Assembly (NCBI RefSeq): GCF_017876095.1
Contig: NZ_JAGINM010000032.1
Span: 1-62,696 of the forward strand
Source of the DNA: Azospirillum agricola
Lineage (GTDB): Bacteria; Pseudomonadota; Alphaproteobacteria; Azospirillales; Azospirillaceae
Direction of reading: 5' to 3'
Length of the DNA: 62,696 bases
Position 1 is the stretch's first letter. Every line of letters begins with the position of its first letter. The notes beneath the pieces are model-generated. The model had not been told where the DNA came from and did no database searches. It worked only from the letters and a program-made list of their open reading frames with translations. Positions 34,010-42,687 of the stretch are shown here, piece by piece. The translations under genes and the position numbers were made by a program.

Positions 34010-34908
34010 GCCCCGAGTTCTAGGCCATCCGGGCCGCTTTGCAAAGCGTCGCCGGGGACCGCCGCCGGGGCGTCGGGCTTGCGCCGGCCGGTGACGACGA
34101 TGCGTCGGCTGTCCTCGCTCCAGGGGGCGCCGTCGAAATCGCCGGCCAGCCGCTCGATGGCGAGGCCGGCGCCGTCGAGCAGGGCGGCGAGTGCCGCGCG
34201 GTCGATCATCCGCCAGTCGAAGGCGAAGCGGGCCGAACGGATGGCACCGTCCGGCAGCAGCTCGTCGTACCAGCCGGCGATGCGCTGGACCCCGCGCGCG
34301 TCCACCGCCGACGCCTGGGCGTGGCGGACATAGGGGTTGCCGGTCAAGGGGTTGCGCCGTGGCCTGGAGGGGACGGGGGCGGGATCGGCCTGCCAGGGCA
34401 GGGTGGCCGGGTTCATGACGTCCAGCGCGAAGAGCCCGCCGGGGGCGAGATGGCGGGCGGCGGCGCGCAGGGCATGGCGCGTCTCCTCCGCGTCGGGGAT
34501 CAGCATCAGCACGTTGAAGGGCAGGATCGCCAGCTTTGCCGCGCAGCCCGGCAGGTCGAGCGTCGAGGCGTTTTGCCGCACCACATGGACACGCGCCCGG
34601 ACCTCCGGGGCTTCGCGCGCCAGCCGGTCGCGCAGCCGGGCGAGCATGGCCTCGGAGACGTCGACCGCCCGGACCTCGACTCCGGCGCGGGCCAGCGGGA
34701 TGGTCAGGCGCCCGGTGCCGCAGCCGATCTCCAGCACCGGACCGCCACTCGCCACGGCCTGTTCGGTGTAGAAGGCGACGTCGCCCAGCAGCCCGATGCG
34801 GGCGAGCGCCGCCACATCCTCGCCGCGTGCCGGCCCGATCTCCAGCGACGGGTAGTCGGCGTCGTAATAGAGGATGCTGGCGTCGTCGCCGGGCGTGTCG
34901 GGATTCAT
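34006..34908 (-). CDS. Class I SAM-dependent methyltransferase
   Basis: The 300-residue enzyme has motif I VLEIGCGTGRLTIPLA (about residues 58-73), an acidic motif II VRAVDVSE and a later PGGLFALDVMNP strand. The methyl acceptor is unknown. The ATG at 34908 is favoured; the frame continues upstream into the MNTDEH-type repeat, which is unlikely to be coding. Its stop overlaps hemC (ATGA), so it opens the heme operon. A role in tetrapyrrole metabolism is possible from context only. Confidence 0.85.
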   Translation of the reverse strand: MNPDTPGDDASILYYDADYPSLEIGPARGEDVAALARIGLLGDVAFYTEQAVASGGPVLEIGCGTGRLTIPLARAGVEVRAVDVSEAMLARLRDRLAREAPEVRARVHVVRQNASTLDLPGCAAKLAILPFNVLMLIPDAEETRHALRAAARHLAPGGLFALDVMNPATLPWQADPAPVPSRPRRNPLTGNPYVRHAQASAVDARGVQRIAGWYDELLPDGAIRSARFAFDWRMIDRAALAALLDGAGLAIERLAGDFDGAPWSEDSRRIVVTGRRKPDAPAAVPGDALQSGPDGLELGA

Positions 34909-34940
34909 GGATGCCGCGGGGTGTTTGAGGAAACGGGAGA

Positions 34941-35040
34941 CACGGATGAACACGGATTTCATCGGATGAACACGGATGCAATCGGCCAGGCTCCATCCGT
35001 GGGCGGGCGAAGCCCGCATCCGTGTTCATCCGTGTTCAAG
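34941..35040. repeat. Gene-less inverted pair of the ACACGGATGAAC repeat family
   Basis: CGGATGAACACGGATGC (34963-34979) and GCATCCGTGTTCATCCG (35016-35032) are perfect 17-bp inverted arms separated by 36 bp. The arms extend imperfectly on both sides as further CACGGATGAA steps. The same step, with A for G, builds the arms around the GxxExxY gene at 8256-8729. Here no gene lies between them; the spacer has a small hairpin (GGGCGGGCGAAGCCCGC). It sits in the divergent gap between the methyltransferase and tsaD. Confidence 0.75.
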
Positions 35041-35119
35041 ATCCGCGTGCTCGGGGGACGGCGCGCCTCCATCCCCAAAACCCTATACCCGCGCGGCCGG
35101 GGCGGCTAGTTTGGCGGGC

Positions 35120-36193
35120 ATGATCGTTCTTGGAATCGAGACAAGCTGCGACGAGACGGCCGCCGCCGTGGTCACCGACGCGCGCGAGATCCGCGCCGAC
35201 GTGGTCCTGTCGCAACTGGACGACCACACGCCCTATGGCGGGGTGGTTCCGGAAATCGCCGCCCGTGCCCATCTGGAGCATCTCGACGGGCTGATCCGCC
35301 GCGCCATGGCCGAGGCCGGGATCGGCTTCGGCGACCTCGACGCGGTGGCGGCCACCGGCGGGCCGGGGCTGATCGGCGGCGTGATCGTCGGGGTGATGAC
35401 CGCCAAGGCCATCGCGGCGGCGCGCGACCTGCCCTTCGTCGCGGTCAACCATCTGGAGGGGCACGCGCTGACCGCGCGGCTGACCGACGACGTCGCCTTT
35501 CCCTACCTGCTGCTGCTGGTGTCGGGCGGCCATTGCCAATTGCTGGTGGTCGAGGGGGTGGGGCGCTACCGCCGGCTCGGCACCACCATCGACGACGCGG
35601 TGGGCGAGGCGTTCGACAAGACGGCCAAGCTGCTCGGGCTCGGCTATCCCGGCGGGCCGCTGGTCGAGAAGGCGGCGGCGCGTGCGACGAATCCCGGACG
35701 CTTCGAGCTGCCGCGCCCGCTGGTCGGGCGCCCCGGCTGCGATTTTTCCTTCTCGGGTTTGAAGACGGCGGTGCGCCGCCACGCCGAGGAGTTGGGCTCG
35801 CCGCTGTCCGACGCCGACCGCGACGATCTGGCGGCGGCCTTCCAGACGACGGTGGCCGAGGTGATGGCCGACCGCTGCGCCCGCGCCATCCGCCGCTTCA
35901 AGCAGGAGCACCCGCAGGGCGGTGCCCTGGTGGTGGCCGGCGGGGTGGCGGCGAACAGGACGCTGCGCGCCCGCCTGTCGACGCTGGCGGTGGCGGAGGG
36001 CATGCCCTTCGTGGCGCCGCCGCTGCGGCTGTGCACCGACAACGCCGCGATGATCGCCTGGGCCGGGATCGAGCGTTTCCGGCTGGGCGAGAGCGATCCG
36101 CTGAGCTTCGCCCCGCGCCCGCGCTGGCCGCTGGATCCGACCGCCGCCCCCGCCATCGGGCGGGCCGGTGTCGGATCGGGCGTGAAGGCGTGA
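35120..36193 (+). CDS. tsaD: tRNA N6-adenosine threonylcarbamoyltransferase
   Basis: TsaD transfers the threonylcarbamoyl group to A37 of ANN-decoding tRNAs, working with TsaB and TsaE. The 357 residues begin MIVLGIETSCDETAAAVV. The metal-binding HLEGH has H111 and H115, and the GGPGLIGG and SFSGLKTAV motifs are present. The ATG at 35120 is the family start; the open frame reaching back to 34976 reads the repeat and is rejected. It is divergent from the heme operon and convergent with the helicase gene. Confidence 0.96.
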   Translation: MIVLGIETSCDETAAAVVTDAREIRADVVLSQLDDHTPYGGVVPEIAARAHLEHLDGLIRRAMAEAGIGFGDLDAVAATGGPGLIGGVIVGVMTAKAIAAARDLPFVAVNHLEGHALTARLTDDVAFPYLLLLVSGGHCQLLVVEGVGRYRRLGTTIDDAVGEAFDKTAKLLGLGYPGGPLVEKAAARATNPGRFELPRPLVGRPGCDFSFSGLKTAVRRHAEELGSPLSDADRDDLAAAFQTTVAEVMADRCARAIRRFKQEHPQGGALVVAGGVAANRTLRARLSTLAVAEGMPFVAPPLRLCTDNAAMIAWAGIERFRLGESDPLSFAPRPRWPLDPTAAPAIGRAGVGSGVKA

Positions 36194-36229
36194 GAGCCTC
36201 CAACCCCGGTTTTTGAGCAGGAGAACCGT

Positions 36230-36254
36230 CATGCCCGTGCCAAGCACGGGCATG
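36230..36254. terminator. Hairpin between convergent tsaD and rhlE-like genes
   Basis: CATGCCCGTGC and GCACGGGCATG form a perfect 11-bp stem with a CAA loop. No T-run adjoins it, so it may be a bidirectional, Rho-independent-like or Rho-assisted stop. Confidence 0.5.
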
Positions 36255-36279
36255 ACGAAGGATGACGGAGTTGGGGCCG

Positions 36280-37749
36280 TCAGGCGGCGCTGGTCTTCTT
36301 CTTCAGCGGGGCCTCGCCGCCGGCCGGCCGGGTTGCCGCGGCGTGCGGCTGCGGGCGGCGGTCGTGGCGGTTCTGCTGGGCGCCGGGCTTCGGCGTCTTG
36401 CTGGCCTGCGGATGGGCGGCCGGCTTGCCGCCCTGCGGGGGCCGGGACTGGGCGGGCTTCGGCTGGGCCGGCTTGGCCTGGGCGGGCTTCGCCTGTGCCT
36501 GAACCGGCTTGGCGGCCTGCTGCTGGTTGCGCCCGCCGCCCTGGTTGCGGTTGCTGCCGGGAGCCTTCGGGCGGGGCGGCGGCTTGGAGGAGGCGTGGAT
36601 CTGCGCCACCTCGACCGCGTGGTAGGGATGGTCGTGGTCGGCCGGGATCGGCTGGCGGATCGTCTTCTCGATGTCCTTCAGATAGCCGACCTCTTCATGG
36701 TCGCAGAAGGACACCGCGCTGCCGTTGGTGCCGGCGCGGGCGGTGCGGCCGATGCGGTGGACGTAGCTTTCCGGCTCGTTCGGCAGGTCGAAGTTGATGA
36801 CGTGGCTGATGCCGTCGACGTCGATGCCGCGCGCCGCGATGTCGGTCGCCACCAGCGCCCGCAGGTCGCCGCTGCGGAAGGATTCCAGCGCGCGGACGCG
36901 GGCCGACTGCGACTTGTCGCCGTGGATCGCGTCGGCGGCGATGCCGGCCTTCTTCAGATGCTCGGCGACGCGGTCGGCGCCGTGCTTGGTGCGGGCGAAG
37001 ACGATGGTCCGCTCCACCGTGCTGTCGAGCAGCAGATCGGCCAGAAGCCGGCGCTTGTCGGCGCGGTCGACGAACAGGACGCGCTGGTTGATGCGCTCCA
37101 CCGTCGTCGATTGCGGCGTGACCTCGATGCGCTGGGCGTCGGTCAGGATGCTGTTGGCCAGCTCCGTCACCGCGTCGGGCATGGTCGCCGAGAAGAGCAG
37201 GGTCTGGCGCTGCTTGGGCAGAACCGCGACCACCTTGCGGACGTCGCGGATGAAGCCCATGTCGAGCATCCGGTCGGCCTCGTCGAGGACGAAGACCTCG
37301 ACCGCGTCGAGCTTGCAGTGATTCTGCGCCATCAGGTCGAGCAGGCGGCCCGGCGTGGCGATCAGCACCTCGACGCCGCGGGCGAGCGCCGCGATCTGCG
37401 GGCTCTGGCCGACGCCGCCGTGGATCACCGTGCGGCGGATCGGCAGGTGGCGGCCGTAGGTGGTGAAGCTGTCGCCGATCTGGAGCGCCAGTTCGCGCGT
37501 CGGGGTCAGGATCAGGGTGCGCGGCGACTTGGCGGCGACGCGCTTCTTGCTCTCGAACAGACGCTGGAGGATCGGCAGGGTGAAGGCGGCGGTCTTGCCG
37601 GTGCCGGTCTGGGCGAGGCCGAGCACGTCGCGTCCCTGCAACAGAACGGGAATGGCGCCGGCCTGGATCGGCGTGGCCGTGGAGTAACCCTCCTCCGCGA
37701 CGGCGCGCTGAAGAGGCTCGATCAGGCCGAGGCCGGAAAATTCAGTCAT
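36280..37749 (-). CDS. DEAD-box RNA helicase, RhlE-like
   Basis: This 489-residue helicase has the Q motif (TPIQAGAIP), Walker A AQTGTGKT (46-53), DEAD at 156-159, SAT at 187-189 and HRIGRTAR near residue 335. After about residue 395 comes a low-complexity Pro/Gln/Lys/Ala tail with repeated AKPAQ steps and a basic end, typical of RhlE proteins that bind RNA through the tail. Roles include ribosome assembly and mRNA turnover, often cold-induced. A structured leader lies upstream (37805-37861). Confidence 0.93.
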   Translation of the reverse strand: MTEFSGLGLIEPLQRAVAEEGYSTATPIQAGAIPVLLQGRDVLGLAQTGTGKTAAFTLPILQRLFESKKRVAAKSPRTLILTPTRELALQIGDSFTTYGRHLPIRRTVIHGGVGQSPQIAALARGVEVLIATPGRLLDLMAQNHCKLDAVEVFVLDEADRMLDMGFIRDVRKVVAVLPKQRQTLLFSATMPDAVTELANSILTDAQRIEVTPQSTTVERINQRVLFVDRADKRRLLADLLLDSTVERTIVFARTKHGADRVAEHLKKAGIAADAIHGDKSQSARVRALESFRSGDLRALVATDIAARGIDVDGISHVINFDLPNEPESYVHRIGRTARAGTNGSAVSFCDHEEVGYLKDIEKTIRQPIPADHDHPYHAVEVAQIHASSKPPPRPKAPGSNRNQGGGRNQQQAAKPVQAQAKPAQAKPAQPKPAQSRPPQGGKPAAHPQASKTPKPGAQQNRHDRRPQPHAAATRPAGGEAPLKKKTSAA

Positions 37750-37804
37750 GGAACGGATGGTCCTGGTCACCGAAATGGGGGCCGCGCCATGGGGGAGCGG
37801 CCGG

Positions 37805-37861
37805 GCTTGCGCGCTCCGCGGCGGGATGGCGCGGAGCCGTCGGCGGCGGGAACGCGCAAGC
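37805..37861 (-). promoter_or_regulatory. Nested hairpin in the helicase 5' leader
   Basis: An outer perfect 9-bp stem (GCTTGCGCG at 37805-37813 with CGCGCAAGC at 37853-37861) encloses an inner perfect 7-bp stem (CTCCGCG at 37814-37820 with CGCGGAG at 37830-37836). It ends 55 bp before the helicase ATG. Cold-shock helicase mRNAs often have long structured leaders, so a regulatory role is plausible. Confidence 0.45.
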
Positions 37862-38018
37862 TCTGCGCGGCCATGGTGCCGTCCAACCCCGCACACATAG
37901 GGCGGGTGGCTTGATTTGGCAAGAAAACTCGGCGATGGGCGGGGTATGGCAGGGGTGCGGCGGCGGCGTCCGGGCGCCGCCGGGGCGCCGCGCCGATTTG
38001 CCGCACCCCTTCAAAGCC

Positions 38019-38594
38019 TCAGTTTTTGCCGATGACGCCGCAGCCGATGCGGTCGCCGGAGTTGCCGGCGGGCTGGCTCAGATAATCGTCGGGCTTGGCG
38101 TGGACGACGAAGGCGGTGCCGCCCGGCTTGAACAGCCCGTCGGCGCCGTCGGACAGCGTGACCATGTGGGTGATCGCCTCGAACCCGGCCTTGCCGGCCT
38201 CGTTGGCCCAGATGTTGGGCAGCTCGCCGAAATGGATCTTCTCGGCTTCGAGCCCGTGCTTGGAGCCCGCCGCGCCGAAATGGCCACCCGCCGCCGCGAA
38301 ATTGGGGGTGCAGGCGCCGTTCTCATGGATGTGGATGCCGTGCCAGCCCGGAGTCAGCCCTTCGAGCATTCCATGGACGACGATTCCGTGCGGAAATTTG
38401 GTGAAGGTCACGGTGCCGAGCGGCTTGCCCTGCGGATCGGCGATGGCGGCCTGCGCGGCGGGCGCCGGGGCCGGGGCGGCGGCGGCGGGTGCCGCCGCGG
38501 GCGCGGCCGGCTGCTGGGCGGCGGCGGGCAGGGCCGCCAGGGCCGCCAGGGCGGCGAGGGCAGCGAGGGCCGCGGGGGTGAGCCTGCGCGTCAT
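38019..38594 (-). CDS. sodC: Copper/zinc superoxide dismutase
   Basis: SodC dismutates superoxide in the periplasm. A signal peptide with repeated Ala-Ala-Leu steps (residues 6-24) is followed by a low-complexity Ala/Pro linker to about residue 48. The metal ligands fall in GIHIHENG (H88, H90), GGHFG (H105) and KHG (H113), with a C-terminal GDRIGCGVI supplying the disulfide cysteine. The 191-residue length is normal apart from the linker. It is divergent from fur with 147 bp between, a layout compatible with shared iron or redox control. Confidence 0.92.
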   Translation of the reverse strand: MTRRLTPAALAALAALAALAALPAAAQQPAAPAAAPAAAAPAPAPAAQAAIADPQGKPLGTVTFTKFPHGIVVHGMLEGLTPGWHGIHIHENGACTPNFAAAGGHFGAAGSKHGLEAEKIHFGELPNIWANEAGKAGFEAITHMVTLSDGADGLFKPGGTAFVVHAKPDDYLSQPAGNSGDRIGCGVIGKN

Positions 38595-38741
38595 GATCGT
38601 GAATCCTCCATGCTTGGTTTCGCCGTGTCGGTTTCGCTGTGCCGGTCCCGCGACTTCGCGCCGCGATAACACCGCGCTGGGATCGCGAACGGTTTTCAGT
38701 ATGATGGGGGCTACGAGCTCAAAGACCAAGGTATCGTTCCG

Positions 38742-39167
38742 ATGACGTCACGGCTGGAAGCGTTGTGTCTGGAGAAGGGGTTGAAGATGACCGGGCAGCG
38801 CCGGGTCATCTCGCAGGTTCTGTCGGAGGCCGACGACCATCCCGACGTGGAGGAGGTCCATCGCCGCGCCGTGCGGATCGACCCGCGCATTTCCATCGCC
38901 ACGGTCTACCGGACCATGCGGCTGCTGGAGGACGCGCAGGTGATCGAGCGCGTCGACCTCGGCGACGGGCGCGCCCGCTACGAGGAGGCGTCGGCCGACC
39001 ACCACCACCACCTGATCGACACCCGGACCGGCCGCATCATCGAGTTCGCCAGCCCGGAGCTGGAGGCGATGAAGGAGCGCATCGCCCGCGAGCTGGGCTA
39101 CAAGATCGTCGGACACCGGCTGGAAATCTACGGCGTGCCCCTGGACGAGGAGGATGAGCGTCAATGA
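38742..39167 (+). CDS. fur: Fur family transcriptional regulator
   Basis: This 141-residue metalloregulator has the Fur winged helix (KMTGQRRVISQVL, then SIATVYRTMRLLEDAQVIER) and the His cluster HHHH at 87-90, part of the regulatory metal site. The CxxC zinc-knuckle positions of E. coli Fur are replaced (LIDTRTGRIIEF), as is usual in alphaproteobacterial Fur proteins. It probably senses iron or manganese. The stop overlaps the next small gene by ATGA. sodC is divergent and may be a target. Confidence 0.9.
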   Translation: MTSRLEALCLEKGLKMTGQRRVISQVLSEADDHPDVEEVHRRAVRIDPRISIATVYRTMRLLEDAQVIERVDLGDGRARYEEASADHHHHLIDTRTGRIIEFASPELEAMKERIARELGYKIVGHRLEIYGVPLDEEDERQ

Positions 39168-39388
39168 CCGATCCCCGTTACCTCGGCGACGAGACGCCGC
39201 CATCCGACGCGCCGGCCTGCCGCGACGCCGTCCAGCGCTGCTACAGCGGCCTGTGCCGCTGCGGCCAGCCGGAACGCTACGCGCTGGAGGCGGCGGTCAC
39301 CGTCTACCGCTACCACCATCCGGAAATCTCGCCGGTCCAGGCCGAGACCATCGTCAGCCACTGGGTCGCGGGTCCGGTCCGGCACTGA
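39164..39388 (+). CDS. Small Cys-rich protein co-translated with fur
   Basis: This 74-residue protein starts within the fur stop (ATGA). Cysteines C19, C26, C31 and C33 lie in ACRDAVQRCYSGLCRCGQ, a possible metal or redox site. They are followed by a helical part with His-His near residue 51. No membrane segment or signal is visible. I do not recognise the family. Tight coupling to fur suggests a linked role in metal homeostasis, but this is context only. Confidence 0.75.
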   Translation: MTDPRYLGDETPPSDAPACRDAVQRCYSGLCRCGQPERYALEAAVTVYRYHHPEISPVQAETIVSHWVAGPVRH

Positions 39389-39705
39389 CGGCCGGATGGG
39401 TCGAAATATGAAGATAGTCCTTGATCGTTCGGGAATGATGTCCTAAAACAGTTCCTGTCAAGGCGACGGGTCCGCCCCCCTCCGGGCCGGTCGCCGCGAC
39501 GCTTCCAAACTCCCCAACGCCTGTCCTGGAAAGGGCTGGCCGGACAACCGAAAGGCCCGGCCAGCCCTTTTCTTTTTCGCGTTCCGCCCGCGGCCGGCCC
39601 CGCAGCGCGCCTGCGCCCCGCGCCCGTGCGCGCCGCCGACAACCGGGTGGCGGAACGACCTTTCCCCGGACGGGATCCGCAGGAACGCGAAAGGAACATC
39701 CTCCC
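39389..39705. other. 317-bp gap entering the phage-like cassette
   Basis: The gap contains a short AT-richer stretch (39405-39455), the strong terminator at 39531-39576 and the coat-gene ribosome site (AAAGGAAC ending 39694). I see no ORF, tRNA or direct repeat that would mark an attachment site. Confidence 0.6.
39531..39576 (+). terminator. Strong terminator before the phage-like cassette
   Basis: AAGGGCTGGCCGG (39531-39543) pairs perfectly with CCGGCCAGCCCTT (39557-39569) over a 13-nt loop, followed by TTCTTTTTC. It ends fur-side transcription and insulates the cassette. Confidence 0.85.
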
Positions 39706-40524
39706 ATGTCCACCACGATCGCCGAGGCGTTCGTCAAGCAGTTCGAGCGCGAGGTCCACGACGCCTACCAGCGCATGGGCTCCAAGCTGCGCAACACCGT
39801 GCGCACCAAGGGCAACGTGCAGGGCGCCTCCACCGTCTTCCAGAAGGTCGGCAAGGGCGTCGCCTCCACCAAGTCGCGCCACGGCGCCGTCCCGGTGATG
39901 AACCTGGACCACACGCCGGTCGAATGCCCGCTCTACGATTTCTACGCCGGCGACTGGGTCGACCGGCTCGACGAGCTGAAGACCAACATCGACGAACGCC
40001 AGATCATCGCCAACGCCGGCGCCTACGCGCTGGGCCGCAAGACCGACGAGCTGCTGCTGGCCGAGCTGAACACGTCGGTCAACTACGCCGGCGGCGACAC
40101 CGACGGGCTGACCAAGGCCAAGGTGCTGGAAGCCTTCGAGATGCTGGGCACCTCGGACGTGCCCGACGACGGCCAGCGCTTCGCGGTGGTCGGCTGGAAG
40201 CAGTGGAGCCAGCTTCTCGGCATCGAGGAGTTCGCCAGCACCGACTATGTCGGGCCGGACGAGCTGCCCTGGCGCGGCACCCAGGCCAAGCGCTGGCTCG
40301 GCACCCTGTGGATCCCGCATTCCGGCCTGAAGGCGACCGGCAACGTGCGCCTGTGCCACTGGTACCACAAGACGGCGGTCGGCCACGCGGCGGGCGCCGA
40401 CGTGAAGACCGACATCAGCTGGCACGGCGACCGCGCCGCCCATTTCGTCAACAACATGATGAGCCAGGGCGCCGCGCTCATCGACGCGACCGGGGTCGTC
40501 ACGCTGCGCTGCCTGGAGAGCTGA
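39706..40524 (+). CDS. Phage coat/major capsid protein
   Basis: This 272-residue protein matches the pattern of coat proteins in alphaproteobacterial podovirus-like elements. A helical N-terminus (IAEAFVKQFEREVHDAYQRMG) leads to VFQKVGKGVASTKSRHG, and a later RTDELLLAEL-type spine helix and IPHSGLKATGNVRL strand follow. AAAGGAAC precedes the ATG. It heads a nine-gene same-strand cassette, where T7-like phages place gp10 before gp11 and gp12. No portal or scaffold gene precedes it. Capsid identity is moderately firm and rests on recognised pattern plus context. Confidence 0.72.
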   Translation: MSTTIAEAFVKQFEREVHDAYQRMGSKLRNTVRTKGNVQGASTVFQKVGKGVASTKSRHGAVPVMNLDHTPVECPLYDFYAGDWVDRLDELKTNIDERQIIANAGAYALGRKTDELLLAELNTSVNYAGGDTDGLTKAKVLEAFEMLGTSDVPDDGQRFAVVGWKQWSQLLGIEEFASTDYVGPDELPWRGTQAKRWLGTLWIPHSGLKATGNVRLCHWYHKTAVGHAAGADVKTDISWHGDRAAHFVNNMMSQGAALIDATGVVTLRCLES

Positions 40525-40681
40525 GCCGTCCGCGGCTTCTCGTCCGGCGCCGTTCCGCGGCGTGACCGACGGCGGGGCGCTTCCGGCCCGGACGGTACGG
40601 GCCGTTCCATCCCTCCGGCCCGGACCGCGGCCGGGAGCGCCCCCGACAGGACCCGACCCCCTTCATCCGGAGACTTCATCC

Positions 40682-40951
40682 ATGGCCTACGCGTCCAAGG
40701 ATTTGAGCGTGCTCGCCTACGCCAACGGCTTCACGCTCTGGCACTACACCACGGCCGACCTCGCGGCCGATGTCGACACCACCGGCTATTTCAACGGCGC
40801 CGCCGACCTGCTGCGGGTCGGCGACATGGTGCTGGCCAACTGCGCGGCCGGCGGCGGCCCGTCGGGCGGCGTGCTGGTCGTCGCCACCAACGCGGCGGGG
40901 GTGGTGGACGTCACCAACCTGACCCCGTTCGGCGCCGCCAACAGCGACTGA
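40682..40951 (+). CDS. Small phage-cassette protein, possible head decoration
   Basis: This 89-residue protein begins MAYASKDLSVLAYANGFTLW and is mostly beta-type, with a segment DTTGYFNGAADLLRVGDMV. Proteins of this size and composition often follow coat genes in phages as decoration or stabilising proteins. It lies between the coat gene and the fibre gene, 157 bp and 11 bp away. The 5' gap contains GGAGAC-type ribosome sequence before 40682. No function is demonstrated. Confidence 0.65.
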   Translation: MAYASKDLSVLAYANGFTLWHYTTADLAADVDTTGYFNGAADLLRVGDMVLANCAAGGGPSGGVLVVATNAAGVVDVTNLTPFGAANSD

Positions 40952-40962
40952 GGAGCCGGCCC

Positions 40963-42069
40963 ATGAGCGTGCTCACCAGCGGATGCCGGGACAGCCACGC
41001 CGCCGACGGGGCGCGGGCCGCCTTCGCCTACGGCTTCCGCATCCTCGACGCCGCCCACCTGACGGTGACGCTGCGCTCGGCGGTGACCGGGGCGGAGGTG
41101 GCCCAGGTCCTCAACACCCACTACACCGTCACCGGGGTGGGCGCGCCGGGCGGCGGCACCATCGTCTTTCCGGCCCCGCCGCCGGCGGGCTGGACCGTGG
41201 TCGTCGCCCGAACCATGCCGGCGGGCGACCATGGCTATCCGGGCGTGACGGCCGACCAGGCCTTCGACCGGCTGGCGCTGCTGGCCCAGCAGGCACAGGA
41301 CGCCGCCAGCCGGTCGGTGCGCTTTCCCGAGGGCGACAGCCCGTCGCTGTCGGCGCGGCTGCCGAGCAGCCCGGAGCGCGCCGGCAAGGCGCTGGCCTTC
41401 GACGCCAACGGCAACGTCGCGCTGGTCTCGCTGGCCTCGCCGACCTTCGACAGCGGCTTCGTGGAATGGGCGGAGATCCGCAACACGCCGCGCACGCTGG
41501 CCGGTTTCGGCATCCTCGACGCGGTGCCGCTGGCCCATGCCGGGACGGGCGGTGCGGCCCACGCGGTGGCGACCGCCGAGGCCGCCGGTTTCATGAGCGC
41601 CGCCGACAAGGCCAAGCTCGACCGCTTCGGCGCGGCGGGACCGCTGCGCGGCTGCCTGCTGACGCTGGCCGAGCCGCAGCTGTTCGGCCCCGGCGTCGGC
41701 GGCCGGGTGATCTGGAGCACGGTGGTGTGGGACAGCGACGGCTGCTTCGTGCCGGCGACGCCGACTCGGGTCGTCACCCCCGGCTGGGCGCGCTTCGTCC
41801 GGCTGTCGGTGCAGCTGGAGGTCGATCCGGCGATGAACAGCCACCGCACGCTGACCATCCGCCGCAACGGCAGCCCCGACTATCCGGGCCGCACGGTCAT
41901 GCGCGGCCATGGCAACGGCGGCGACTGGAACGTCCCGCCCAACGCGGTCACGCCCTGGCTGCCGGTGTCGGCGGGCGACTGGTTCGACGTGCATCTCGAC
42001 CAGACCTCCAGCGTCGCCTTCACGCTGCTGGCGTCGGGCGGCACCTGGGCGCAGGCCGAGTTCGTCTGA
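40963..42069 (+). CDS. Phage tail fibre-like protein
   Basis: The 368-residue protein has an N-terminal T7 tail-fibre-type attachment domain (residues 1-90; FAYGFRILDAAHLTVTLR and NTHYTVTGVGAPGGGTIVF). A collar-like segment follows with HAVATAEAAGFMSAADKAK, a motif common in phage fibres. A beta-rich tip (residues 210-368) ends it. The N-domain is shared with the spike at 45544-47574. It lies before the gp11-like gene, earlier than the usual T7 fibre position. Confidence 0.72.
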   Translation: MSVLTSGCRDSHAADGARAAFAYGFRILDAAHLTVTLRSAVTGAEVAQVLNTHYTVTGVGAPGGGTIVFPAPPPAGWTVVVARTMPAGDHGYPGVTADQAFDRLALLAQQAQDAASRSVRFPEGDSPSLSARLPSSPERAGKALAFDANGNVALVSLASPTFDSGFVEWAEIRNTPRTLAGFGILDAVPLAHAGTGGAAHAVATAEAAGFMSAADKAKLDRFGAAGPLRGCLLTLAEPQLFGPGVGGRVIWSTVVWDSDGCFVPATPTRVVTPGWARFVRLSVQLEVDPAMNSHRTLTIRRNGSPDYPGRTVMRGHGNGGDWNVPPNAVTPWLPVSAGDWFDVHLDQTSSVAFTLLASGGTWAQAEFV

Positions 42070-42117
42070 CTTCCCCTCCCGTCGGAGGGCATCCCCCACA
42101 TCCCCGGAGATCCCGCC

Positions 42118-42687
42118 ATGGCCCTCACCGCCATCGGTCTGTGCGGCCGCGCGCTCATCAAGATCGGCGCGACGGCCATCGCCACCTTCGACGACGGCTC
42201 GGCCGAGGCGGAGGTCGCCGCGGCGCTCTACGCCCCGACGCGCGACGCCCTGCTGTCGGCCAACGCCTGGAGCTTCGCCACCGTGCAGGCGACGCTGCCG
42301 CGCCTCGCGGCGGAGCCGGTCGCCGACTACGCCAACAGCTTCCAGCTGCCCGCCGATTTCCTGCGGGCGCTGGGGGCCGGCGGCGGCGGGCGGGGGCGCG
42401 GCGTCGGCTATCGCATCGCCGGGCGGACGCTGCATTGCGACTCCGACCGCGTCACCCTGACCTACATCGGCCGCCCGGCGGAGGAGGAGTTTCCCGCCTT
42501 CTTCGACCAGGCGCTGATCGCCCGGCTGGCCGCCGAGTTCTGCATCCCGCTGACCGAAAGCAGCAGCCGGGCCGAACTGCTCGCCTCGCTGGCCGAGGCC
42601 GAGTTCCGCCGCGCCCGCCAGATCGACGCCCAGCAGGACAACCAGCCGGGCTTCGAGGACTTCACCCTGATCGACGCGAGGGCGTGA
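42118..42687 (+). CDS. Tail tubular protein A-like (T7 gp11-type)
   Basis: This 189-residue protein has ALTAIGLCGRALIKIGATAI at its start and the WSFATVQATLPRL and YANSFQLPADFLRAL segments seen in gp11-type adaptor proteins of podoviruses. In T7, gp11 joins the portal to the gp12 nozzle. The stop overlaps the next ORF by one base (TGATG). A C-terminal acidic helix follows ARQIDAQQDNQPGFEDF. The adaptor role implies a portal partner, which is missing here. Confidence 0.75.
   Translation: MALTAIGLCGRALIKIGATAIATFDDGSAEAEVAAALYAPTRDALLSANAWSFATVQATLPRLAAEPVADYANSFQLPADFLRALGAGGGGRGRGVGYRIAGRTLHCDSDRVTLTYIGRPAEEEFPAFFDQALIARLAAEFCIPLTESSSRAELLASLAEAEFRRARQIDAQQDNQPGFEDFTLIDARA

Noticed and set aside
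34909..35119. N-terminal extensions of the methyltransferase and TsaD into the repeat
   Set aside because: Both extensions read only the GATGAACAC repeat and lie outside the conserved domains.
38470..38585. Short tandem GC repeats within sodC
   Set aside because: They encode the Ala-rich signal peptide and linker of SodC, so they need no separate explanation.
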